Part shown: positions 16,807-24,856 of the stretch, piece after piece
How the letters are laid out: each line of letters opens with the position of its first letter
How positions within the stretch are numbered: the first letter of the stretch is position 1
IMG/VR virus record: IMGVR_UViG_3300010370_000200
Span: 1-26,714 of that record
Direction: 5' to 3' (one strand)
From: a virus
DNA length: 26,714 nt
Notes under the pieces: model-generated
The model's input: the letters and a program-made list of their open reading frames with translations, nothing else
Told to the model about the DNA's origin: nothing
The model's database searches: none
Made by a program: the position numbers and the translations under genes

Positions 16807-17877
16807 CTATATACTGCCAGCTGAACGCTTGGCTAATGATTCGGCAACTGCTCCAGATTTTCCTGAGAATCTGGCTATGCCACCTTTTTGAATTCGTCTG
16901 CGTCTTTGTGACGCAAGACCAAGAATGTTTTCTGATTCAAGTTCTTTTTGCAAGTCTTGTGTACTAATACCTTGTCGTTGTGCTTCTCCTGTATATCCAG
17001 GGGTTTGCATTTTGGTAACGGACAATCCTTGTCGTGCCTGTTCACGACTAATACCTTGACGAGCAAGTTCCTGTGCTCCAATAAGACTTGTAAATCCTGC
17101 TTCAACTTGAGCAGCAAGAATGTTTGCTGTTCTAATCTTATCTTGCAATTCTCCTGCTGCATCTTTACCAAGCAATAATGCTCGTGCAAGATCTGCACCA
17201 GAAAGGTTAAGGCTACCAAGTTGTGAACGAAGTACACTATCTGCATTGTTAATTGCATCATATGCTGCATTCATACGAGATTGTGCTTCAAGCAGGGAAA
17301 TGTTATTCTCAATAAATCTATCTGCATTTGCATTAGTAGCAAGGTCTGATAGACCATAGAATGCAAACAGACTTTTATATTCTGCTCGTGCTTTCATAAA
17401 TTCACCAAGAGTGGTAATACCAGTCTTGTTGTTGGGGTCTGCTTTAAGCTTTAAGAATGCACCAAATTCTTGATTAAATAAAGGAGTTGCACTTGTTCCA
17501 ACAAGCAAATCTGGAATAAGAGAATAGTCCATCTGAACACCATAGTATTCGGAATTAAAGTAAGCATTCCACAATTCCTCTGCAATTGCAGTATCGGTAA
17601 TACCTACAAGCTGTGTAAGAATACCAATAAATACACCTTTGGCAAGACCATCAGGTGGAGGTGGTGGCGTTCCAGGATCTGTACTTCCTGGGTTTAATGG
17701 ATCAGAAACTGGTTTACCAGTATCATTGCCGATACCATCACTTGGATTACCACTTACCCATTGGTTGGTATAAAGATTATAATATGCATATTCGGAACTG
17801 TTATCATCATAGATAATTTGATATTGCTGAATACCTTCAGTAACACCCATCGCAACTCTGCGAACTTCTTTTCTCAT
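16807..17877 (-). CDS. Helical virion protein of unknown function
   Basis: A 356-residue protein. The N-terminus (10-40) has Tyr-rich strands ('YQIIYDDNSSEYAYYNLYTN'), followed by a Gly/Asp/Pro linker with a run of five Pro ('GTPPPPPDG', about 68-76). From residue 80 onward it is almost wholly helical with Ala/Leu/Gln heptads ('SRMNAAYDAINNADSVLRSQ', 'DKIRTANILAAQVEAGFTS'). It ends in a basic tail ('SQRRRRIQKGG'). It overlaps the 384-residue gene by four bases (ATGA). A second ATG at 17848-17850 (Met10) is preceded by the same GAGTTGCG that precedes the scaffold ATG, so translation may start there. The position among portal, giant and scaffold suggests an internal or ejected head protein. The family was not recognised. 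Confidence 0.65.
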   Translation of the reverse strand: MRKEVRRVAMGVTEGIQQYQIIYDDNSSEYAYYNLYTNQWVSGNPSDGIGNDTGKPVSDPLNPGSTDPGTPPPPPDGLAKGVFIGILTQLVGITDTAIAEELWNAYFNSEYYGVQMDYSLIPDLLVGTSATPLFNQEFGAFLKLKADPNNKTGITTLGEFMKARAEYKSLFAFYGLSDLATNANADRFIENNISLLEAQSRMNAAYDAINNADSVLRSQLGSLNLSGADLARALLLGKDAAGELQDKIRTANILAAQVEAGFTSLIGAQELARQGISREQARQGLSVTKMQTPGYTGEAQRQGISTQDLQKELESENILGLASQRRRRIQKGGIARFSGKSGAVAESLAKRSAGSI

Positions 17878-19028
17878 ACATTAACTCCGAATGCTCTAGC
17901 AAATGATGCAGCCAAAGTAGATGCATCCGACTTGGCTCGTGATGTTGTTTGATATTCTTGGCTTTTCATAAGTGCTTTTTGAAAATCTCCAATAGTCATC
18001 TTCTTACCATCTTGTGTAGCCATACTAAGAACCTTTGATATATCGGTATCTAGTCCTGTTTTTTCTAACATATTGTTATACATCTGAACATAAGGAGAGA
18101 TAATATCTTGGAAAGATATATTAGGATTCCTATCAAGATCATCAGCAAAAGCTGAGTATGTTGCTTTAGCTAAATTCCTAAAGGTATCATCAATATCTGA
18201 TTCCTGCAATTTACCTTTAAGTAATCCCTTAATTAGTTTTGCTTTTGTTCCAGCACCAACAAGATTATTTAATCCATAATCTCTAATGGTTTGTTCAATC
18301 AAGTCCTGTACAGCACCAGCTGTACCAGACATATCATCTGTAAGACTAAGTTTTTTAACTACATAACGAAGAGTAAAGTTATCCAAATCAAATGGATTTT
18401 GTATGACAGTCTGATGGTGTTGCCCAGATTGCTTGTTAACGTAACGCTTTTGTGCTTTAACAAGTAGGTCATAAAACTCTTCAAAGTCTTCTTTATTGGG
18501 AGATTTGCCAGTTAACTGATTAACAATATCCCTAAACTTATCTTTTGCTGCAGGCTTTCCTGTTATATAAGTCTGGCTAGTAGGGCCAGTATAGCCACCA
18601 GTACCATCACCAGTATCTTCTTTTTTCTGCTTTAGATAATCAAGAACTGATAAGAATGGAGCTTTTGATCCTCTTCTTCCAAAATTAAATACAGATGTTG
18701 CGTTTATAGCAGCATCAAATGCTACCCAAAATTCATCATCTTTTCCAGTAGAGGAATCTGATAAACCGTAATGCTTTTTAAGCAATGATCTTAATTCACC
18801 ATATTGCCCATTAGCAATCATACCGTTTAAAATGGTTATTCTTTGACCCCATTGAGCTGGAGTACCAGTTTTATATGGTGTGTATTGCCACCTCTTGCCA
18901 CTCTCAGCATTTTCGTTATACGGAAGGTAAATAGCTTGTACTGCTACTGATTTTTTCTTTTTAGTTTTAGGGTCATCATATAACCAAACTAATCTACCAT
19001 TTTCAATGGTTAAAAATTGTTCATCCAT
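17874..19028 (-). CDS. Virion protein of unknown function, paired with the next gene
   Basis: A 384-residue protein with GGAG six bases before its ATG. Residues 1-70 form a small mixed domain ('FLTIENGRLVWLYDDPKTKK'), and residues 130-160 a Gly/Thr-rich linker. From 165 the protein is helical, with 'ISFQDIISPYVQMYNNMLEK' (305-324) and 'MTIGDFQKALMKSQEYQTTS' (about 343-362) near the end. The C-terminal pattern resembles helical virion proteins encoded near the head genes of actinobacteriophages. No catalytic motif, signal or membrane segment is seen. The four-base overlap with the 356-residue gene suggests that the two products are made in similar amounts and perhaps form a complex. Confidence 0.65.
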   Translation of the reverse strand: MDEQFLTIENGRLVWLYDDPKTKKKKSVAVQAIYLPYNENAESGKRWQYTPYKTGTPAQWGQRITILNGMIANGQYGELRSLLKKHYGLSDSSTGKDDEFWVAFDAAINATSVFNFGRRGSKAPFLSVLDYLKQKKEDTGDGTGGYTGPTSQTYITGKPAAKDKFRDIVNQLTGKSPNKEDFEEFYDLLVKAQKRYVNKQSGQHHQTVIQNPFDLDNFTLRYVVKKLSLTDDMSGTAGAVQDLIEQTIRDYGLNNLVGAGTKAKLIKGLLKGKLQESDIDDTFRNLAKATYSAFADDLDRNPNISFQDIISPYVQMYNNMLEKTGLDTDISKVLSMATQDGKKMTIGDFQKALMKSQEYQTTSRAKSDASTLAASFARAFGVNV

Positions 19029-19039
19029 TTAATCTCCAT

Positions 19040-22000
19040 TTACCTTACTGGTTCAGCTCTGTAGGAATCACGAACTTTAAAATCAATTAACTCAAAGAAT
19101 ACAAGTTTATTTAATTGGTTCAAAAACAAATCATCTCCTGCTATTTTAGTTAATGTATTTTTAGTTTTTGTTTTTGCTGCCAATCTTGTCCACATTCCGG
19201 CACTTGTATATCCAGGATCAATGCTCATCTGAGCATAACCTGTTGAAAAGATATTTAACATTTTGCCAAGAAGTTTTCTTTGGCTAGCCGATATTGGAGC
19301 ATCATTATCTTTGTAAATCTCTTTTAAGTTTTTATACATTTCTTCTTCTGTTTCAACATCAATATCTCCACTCTCTTTTAATTCTTTTCTTAAAAGTGGA
19401 TAAGCCATCTTAAGATCTTTTCTTTCTTGTTCGGCTGCATCTATTAATGCTTTTCTTTCAGTAGGATCTACTACAGAATTTAATCTTTCCTGAAGATTAT
19501 TACTAATATTAAAGTATCTTTGCTTAACGTTAAGCGTATTCATTCGCCTTAGGTATACCTTTTGATCAACATTGCTTGTTAAGCCAGCAGCTTCCATCCA
19601 GGCATAAATTGCAGGATTAATCTCAGGCTCTCCCTTATCTTGAGGAACAAATAAATAAGCTGCATCACCGTAAGTTTCTAAAAACCTTTTATTTGAAATT
19701 AACCAAGCTTGAACTTTATCTGTTCTTTGTAGTAAAGGTTTTACTAACTTATCTTCTCTCGATACAGTATAAGCAAGTTTTCCAGGATTTTTTCCTACGA
19801 ACAAAGCTTTAGCTAGCTCGTATGGATCTTGAACATCATCGCCATACTTTTTAATAATGGCATCAAGAATTTCAAAATAAGGTTGACGCAAGGTTGTTGT
19901 TCCAGTTTCTCTCCAGTGATCCGAAAGATTCATACTCTCTTGAGTCTGCGTACTAAATGGAAGAACAGTTCCAAGAAATGCATTAATAACCTGAGTGTTG
20001 TGAGCACCAATACGAACAATATCTAAATAGTCTTGACGTTCTTCTGGTGTTGCATCTGGCTTCATTCCTGGATGCTTTAATCCCTCAAAGGCAGCATTAA
20101 ATGCAATTGCCTGTAATACCGAACTATGATTATGTCTTGCGTTTTCATTAAAATCAAGTGCTTTGTGGAGTCTCTGCAATAACAAAGGTGTTACAGCTTT
20201 ATAAGCATCAATGTTATCGCCAATGTCTCCAAGCAAAACGTTATCAATTTGCTCTACCCAAGGTGATGTTCCAAAAACTCTACCAGCTATTGTTTTTAAA
20301 GTGCTAACAGCTAAGCCAGCAATAGGACCACTAAGGTATGGAATGCCGGCATCATCCTGGAAGGATGGATTTAATCCAATAACCTTTCCTGTAAAGTTAT
20401 TAAATTGTGGTTGCATCATTGAAAGACTACCGCCACTAAATACGGTAAGGAATGGGTTTATTGCAGAGTAAATAACATTATCCATTGGGACAAAGAAGTA
20501 TTGTTCTCCATCATCATTTTCATGTATGATACCAACATTATTCAAACCGTTGTTCATAAGTCGCATACGATATATGACTCTAGGAGTTATCTCTCTTAAT
20601 CGATACACCCTGCGGTAAAAGTCTTCTGTTGCCCTGTAGAATCGATTAACATTTCTAACGCTTTGCGAAAGAAATGTTTTAACGTGTGGGTTATCGACAT
20701 ACTTAAGGGTCATGTTAACTGCAGTATGCATTGCAGTTTCTGTCATTTGCTTTTGAGTTAAGTCTAATGCTCGTTTAGCGGCAAGCACATCTTTTATGTT
20801 AACACCTGCTGAAAGTGCATTAAGATCTTCTTGGGCAAGTTGCATAATTTGATTATGATCTTTATGTTTTACAAGCTTTTTAAATCTAGGGTCAGTTAAT
20901 ACTTTTTCATCATAACGAAATGTAAGATAATTTTTTGGTAGTAATTCTTTTTCAACTACTGCAAGTTCTTTTCGTTTAGCAAGATACCACATACTAACAG
21001 CTTTATTTCTAAATAAATCTGTTACAGTACGGTCCATTAATCGCCAGAGCGATTCCTCTGCTATCTTCCAGTAATCCGCCATACTGCCATCAAATTCTTT
21101 GCCCAGCATTATGTTAGTATTAATATTTTGATTAATCAAATTATCTTTGGCTAAATCAAAGTATTCATCAAAATCAATTCTTAATCCTTCTTTAACTGAT
21201 GGGCTGCTTTTAATGTGATTAAGAAGGCTGTAGTTAACAGCACCCAATTCGTTACTTCCGTGAAAAATAAAATGCATTTGTGAAAATATGTTTTCAACCA
21301 TTGCTTTAACAGCATCATCTGGCGTAAGACCTTTAATGTTAATTAATTCCCAAACATTAGCACGACTTGAAATTAAGTATTGAATATCGTCAGGGCTTAA
21401 GGAAGCCATAACCTCATCTACGGCTTTTTCATAATCATTAACTGTTTTAAGACCGTTATGCTTTATAAATACTTCACCCATATCGGATTTGCCAACACGA
21501 TTATCTACAAACAATCTTTTAGTATTCATATATTGATTGATTGCTTTTTCTGTATCTGTTAACTCTTTGGGTTCAATAACCCTAAAAGACTTACTTAACT
21601 CTACAGAGTGATCATCTAGCATTCTTGCAACCGATGGATCATCTAATATATTTATCTTAATACTTGAATCAATTGAACTCAGACCACCGGTTGAGGTTGC
21701 CCTAGCAACCGAGGATGACGCTGCTTCAAGAAAGTTTGAATTATGAACCAATGCTTGAAAAGCGTAGTCAACTTCATCTCGAGTTAAATTACCTTTGCCA
21801 ACTTTATAAATTGATTCCCAAGCGTAAGCATGCATAAGTGCTACCATTGTTTGAGACTCAGACCATTTACCTTCTCTAGCTTGCTCCATTACGTCATCCA
21901 TAATGGCAAGTCTTTCTTCTTTAGTAAAAGCACCTGATGGATTGTAGGATTTATTTCCAGTTACTTTAACAAGAAACTTTCTAGTTAAAAGGGATATTGC

Positions 22001-24190
22001 TCCAGTTGTTTGCTCGTCCCCTGTCATTGTTTTTGAAAAGTTAGTTAATCTTTTAGCCTTAAAATACTCCTTCATTACATATGAAGGTGCATAAAGGCTA
22101 AAGAAAAATATTTCATCAATAGCACTTCGCATACCCAATTTTGGGAACAAGCCACCTAATGTCCAGTACCTAACTATACCTGTAGAAAGACTATTGTTTA
22201 CCACTCCACCAAGTAGGTTAAATGCTCTGTACTTTTCAGAACCAGTTTTGCCAGCAAATCTTAATGATGCGTTTGCAGCTTCAGCTTGTATTTGGTTCCA
22301 CGGTAATGCACCAACCATCATAGAAAGGTCTCGGTCTAATGCTGCACCAAAGTAAGAGTTAACTTTTCCAGTCCAAGGATTTAAATTAGATGGATCAACA
22401 CCCATTGGCTTTTCAGCTGAACCAAAAGATTCTTCTAGTATTGCTCTAATTTTAGGTTCTGGAAGACCATACGATTCCATAATACCACGATACAATCCTC
22501 TAAGAATCATGATTTGTTCTGATATTGGTCTGATTCTAAACTCTTGCACCGCAATATCGGCAATGTTTCTTGGTGCTACAATTCTAAATAAAGCACGAAC
22601 AGTTCCAAGAGTTTGATCTTGTCCTGGACCAAGTGCAATGCCTTGATCTCCGGGTGCTCTAGAAATCCAAGTAGCAGCTTTCTTTAAAAACTTTTTTCTT
22701 TCCGCTAAAAACTTAATTGCCTGAGGTGTCTGAACAGACTTACCTACCATTGTTGCTGAACCATATTCTTTAAGTTCATCTGTAAAGGTAATTACTTCAT
22801 CTTGTGCAGATTGAATGTCTTGTGAACCTATCTTGTACCAAAACCTTCTAGCTCCATCGAGAAGTTCCCTTCTTCCACGATGAACAAAAATAGATTCTCT
22901 AAAGAAGTCAGTTCCATCTACTCTACCAGAAAGTATTTTAGATACATTGTTGACACTACTATAAACTTCTTTTGCCGTTTCTGCATCAAATACACCGTTT
23001 TCAAGATTAAATGCAACGCTTTCGTCAGTTGCAAGTTGAGGATAAGAAATTCTCATCTCTTCTCTAATTGCAGCTTTAGCTTCAGGACCATCAGCATCTT
23101 TGTAACGCTTAATCATTCCGCCAAAACCATCCCAAGTTTGACGAAGTTTTGCAGATATTTCAAAAGCTTTTCTAATACCACCAGTTCCTTGGCTAGAAAG
23201 TTCTACAACTCTAGCTACCTCATTAACTGGTTTGCCAAGAAATTTAATAGCACCACCAGCACCAAAAGTTACATATGTTAATGGGTCTGCAAATATTTGA
23301 GTTAGAAAATCTACAGTTCCAGACACAGCGGTAAAGGCTTTATCTTTTTCTTCCTGAGTCATATTGCTAGTATCAAGAGCTTGCATAGTAAATGGACTTT
23401 GAGTTACTATAGCTCCACCGACTCTAGGTGCACCACCAAGGTTGGTTACTGTTGGAAGAATGCCTTGTGCATTTTTATTTCCTCGTTCACCAACAAGGAA
23501 GCGAGCAGCAAATCGTCCAGGAGATATTTTTGCTTGACGATAATCTTCAAGTATTGTATTTTGCCATTCATTATTATTTGTTTCAAAATCAATAAGTTCT
23601 TTAATAAATTCTTCTGAATAACCATAAGGTGAATTAGCAATAGTTTCAGCAATGTTATTACCAGCTAAAAACTGTTTAGCAATAAACGCTTTCTTTTTAC
23701 CATAACGTTCTTCTAATTGTTTATCTATTTCGGTATTGTATAAAGATTCACCATTATGATAAGAGTTTGCCCAAAGATTTGCATCAAATGGATTTGCATC
23801 ATTTTCAACCATTTGCATTCCAACATTGAAAACCGTATTTAAACCTTTTCCATATTGTACTGCAGCGTTAAAAAATAATCCAATAGGATTAAAGTTTAAT
23901 AATCCTTTACCAATATCCATAGCGGTTTTTTGCCACCATGGTTTTGGTGCTTCAAGATATGAACGTTCACCATTTGTATACCATCGAAGAAGGTCTTGAA
24001 CATTTTTATCTAACTTATTATATTTATCCCAACCAGCTTCGCCAATGTTACTTATCTTTTTGTCAATGCGAGCAAGTCTTTTTAAAGTTTTAATTGTTTG
24101 TTTTTGGCTAGCATTAAAAGTGTTGCCATAAATATAATCATATACTGGATCTATAATATCTTCATCAATACCAGGAACGTATTCACCCAT
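19040..24190 (-). CDS. 1716-residue giant internal/ejection-type protein
   Basis: The longest gene in the window. The start overlaps the stop of the 143-residue gene (TAATG), with AGAGG upstream. Residues 88-130 contain an amphipathic or hydrophobic region ('IGKGLLNFNPIGLFFNAAVQ'). Residues 290-320 hold 'GTVDFLTQIFADPLTYVTFG', similar to a stretch in the 1545-residue protein. Residues about 660-725 include 'LGGLFPKLGMRSAIDEIFFF', another hydrophobic segment. The remainder is largely helical and charged. A soluble protein this large, with scattered membrane-active segments and encoded beside the portal of a short-tailed phage, fits an ejection protein that enters the cell with DNA. I saw no peptidoglycan hydrolase, protease or RNA polymerase motif. 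The ejection role is inference. Confidence 0.6.
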   Translation of the reverse strand: MGEYVPGIDEDIIDPVYDYIYGNTFNASQKQTIKTLKRLARIDKKISNIGEAGWDKYNKLDKNVQDLLRWYTNGERSYLEAPKPWWQKTAMDIGKGLLNFNPIGLFFNAAVQYGKGLNTVFNVGMQMVENDANPFDANLWANSYHNGESLYNTEIDKQLEERYGKKKAFIAKQFLAGNNIAETIANSPYGYSEEFIKELIDFETNNNEWQNTILEDYRQAKISPGRFAARFLVGERGNKNAQGILPTVTNLGGAPRVGGAIVTQSPFTMQALDTSNMTQEEKDKAFTAVSGTVDFLTQIFADPLTYVTFGAGGAIKFLGKPVNEVARVVELSSQGTGGIRKAFEISAKLRQTWDGFGGMIKRYKDADGPEAKAAIREEMRISYPQLATDESVAFNLENGVFDAETAKEVYSSVNNVSKILSGRVDGTDFFRESIFVHRGRRELLDGARRFWYKIGSQDIQSAQDEVITFTDELKEYGSATMVGKSVQTPQAIKFLAERKKFLKKAATWISRAPGDQGIALGPGQDQTLGTVRALFRIVAPRNIADIAVQEFRIRPISEQIMILRGLYRGIMESYGLPEPKIRAILEESFGSAEKPMGVDPSNLNPWTGKVNSYFGAALDRDLSMMVGALPWNQIQAEAANASLRFAGKTGSEKYRAFNLLGGVVNNSLSTGIVRYWTLGGLFPKLGMRSAIDEIFFFSLYAPSYVMKEYFKAKRLTNFSKTMTGDEQTTGAISLLTRKFLVKVTGNKSYNPSGAFTKEERLAIMDDVMEQAREGKWSESQTMVALMHAYAWESIYKVGKGNLTRDEVDYAFQALVHNSNFLEAASSSVARATSTGGLSSIDSSIKINILDDPSVARMLDDHSVELSKSFRVIEPKELTDTEKAINQYMNTKRLFVDNRVGKSDMGEVFIKHNGLKTVNDYEKAVDEVMASLSPDDIQYLISSRANVWELINIKGLTPDDAVKAMVENIFSQMHFIFHGSNELGAVNYSLLNHIKSSPSVKEGLRIDFDEYFDLAKDNLINQNINTNIMLGKEFDGSMADYWKIAEESLWRLMDRTVTDLFRNKAVSMWYLAKRKELAVVEKELLPKNYLTFRYDEKVLTDPRFKKLVKHKDHNQIMQLAQEDLNALSAGVNIKDVLAAKRALDLTQKQMTETAMHTAVNMTLKYVDNPHVKTFLSQSVRNVNRFYRATEDFYRRVYRLREITPRVIYRMRLMNNGLNNVGIIHENDDGEQYFFVPMDNVIYSAINPFLTVFSGGSLSMMQPQFNNFTGKVIGLNPSFQDDAGIPYLSGPIAGLAVSTLKTIAGRVFGTSPWVEQIDNVLLGDIGDNIDAYKAVTPLLLQRLHKALDFNENARHNHSSVLQAIAFNAAFEGLKHPGMKPDATPEERQDYLDIVRIGAHNTQVINAFLGTVLPFSTQTQESMNLSDHWRETGTTTLRQPYFEILDAIIKKYGDDVQDPYELAKALFVGKNPGKLAYTVSREDKLVKPLLQRTDKVQAWLISNKRFLETYGDAAYLFVPQDKGEPEINPAIYAWMEAAGLTSNVDQKVYLRRMNTLNVKQRYFNISNNLQERLNSVVDPTERKALIDAAEQERKDLKMAYPLLRKELKESGDIDVETEEEMYKNLKEIYKDNDAPISASQRKLLGKMLNIFSTGYAQMSIDPGYTSAGMWTRLAAKTKTKNTLTKIAGDDLFLNQLNKLVFFELIDFKVRDSYRAEPVR

Positions 24191-24621
24191 TAAATAATAC
24201 CTCTACTTGCAAGCTGAGCGTAAATGTATTCAAGTTCTGGATCATTGCTTGACTGAATTCCCATAAGCAATGTTTGTCGTAAAGAATCAGAACTGTTAAC
24301 TGGCATCATAGGTGCAGACATTTGACCAGGACCAAATGGCATACCAGCAGTTGCTGGTTCATCTGGTCTTTGGCTTGGTGCAAATAATGGAGTTACAGGT
24401 GGCATAGCCATTGCAGCTTGTGCTGCACCTGCAGATGGATCTGTTTCAACCTGTGCCATAGGTGCAGAAGTTTGCAAGTCCATTAATTCTTGATTCTCAC
24501 CATAGGTTCCACCAGTCATTTCCATTGCTGGTTGTGCACCATCAGTTCTGCGAGATAATTCTCCAGGACCAGATACAGGAGCAGGATTAGCTGGTTTACG
24601 GTATCCGCCTCTACTCGCCAT
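24190..24621 (-). CDS. Conserved Pro/Met/Ala-rich small protein
   Basis: A 143-residue, mostly disordered protein. The N-terminus 'MASRGGYRKPANPAPVSGPG' followed by 'ELSRRTDGAQPAM' is a distinctive pattern I associate with conserved proteins next to the portal in actinobacteriophages. The centre is rich in Pro, Met, Gly and Ala, and the last 35 residues form a helix ('LRQTLLMGIQSSNDPELEYI'). The function is unknown. A flexible linker or a packing partner of the portal or giant protein would fit. It overlaps the upstream 81-residue gene by 11 bases and the giant gene by one base. Confidence 0.8.
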   Translation of the reverse strand: MASRGGYRKPANPAPVSGPGELSRRTDGAQPAMEMTGGTYGENQELMDLQTSAPMAQVETDPSAGAAQAAMAMPPVTPLFAPSQRPDEPATAGMPFGPGQMSAPMMPVNSSDSLRQTLLMGIQSSNDPELEYIYAQLASRGII

Positions 24622-24856
24622 CTTCTACTTCCTCTTCTACAAATTCTGTTTCAAGTATGTGATACAGGAGACCAGTGTGTCTCCATGGTGGTAATGTTTC
24701 ATCTTTTAAGACAAGCTTGTAGTATTCATTGTTTGTATCTACAAATTCTGCAACAAGAATAAAATTGGTGCATAATGCACCCTCTTTATCTACCACTTCT
24801 TTTGCAGATTTATTCAAAAGATCAAGAAGACCTTTTCTTAACTTGTCTTCCATCAT
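24611..24856 (-). CDS. Conserved 81-residue protein downstream of portal
   Basis: A small acidic protein. An N-terminal helix ('LRKGLLDLLNKSAKEVVDK') precedes a beta core with 'NFILVAEFVDTNNEYYKLVL' (31-50) and 'TLPPWRHTGLLYHILE' (54-69), and the tail is very acidic. The combination is typical of a small conserved gene that follows the portal in actinobacteriophages. Its role is not known to me. It overlaps the portal stop by four bases (ATGA); a double ATG makes the second codon also Met. It probably acts with the head or portal, from position only. Confidence 0.78.
   Translation of the reverse strand: MMEDKLRKGLLDLLNKSAKEVVDKEGALCTNFILVAEFVDTNNEYYKLVLKDETLPPWRHTGLLYHILETEFVEEEVEDGE

Noticed and set aside
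22880-23281. Plus-strand 133-codon frame inside the giant gene
   Set aside because: Ser/Phe/Lys-rich shadow translation opposite a well-supported long minus-strand gene; no recognisable domain.
19040-24190. N4-like virion RNA polymerase in the 1716-residue protein
   Set aside because: Considered because of size and the N4-gp56 capsid, but no T7/N4 polymerase motifs were recognised and the protein is about half the length of N4 gp50.
16807-24190. Tape-measure protein
   Set aside because: The long helical proteins lie between portal and scaffold, and no tail tube, tail terminator or frameshifted chaperone genes are present, so a long-tailed layout is not supported.
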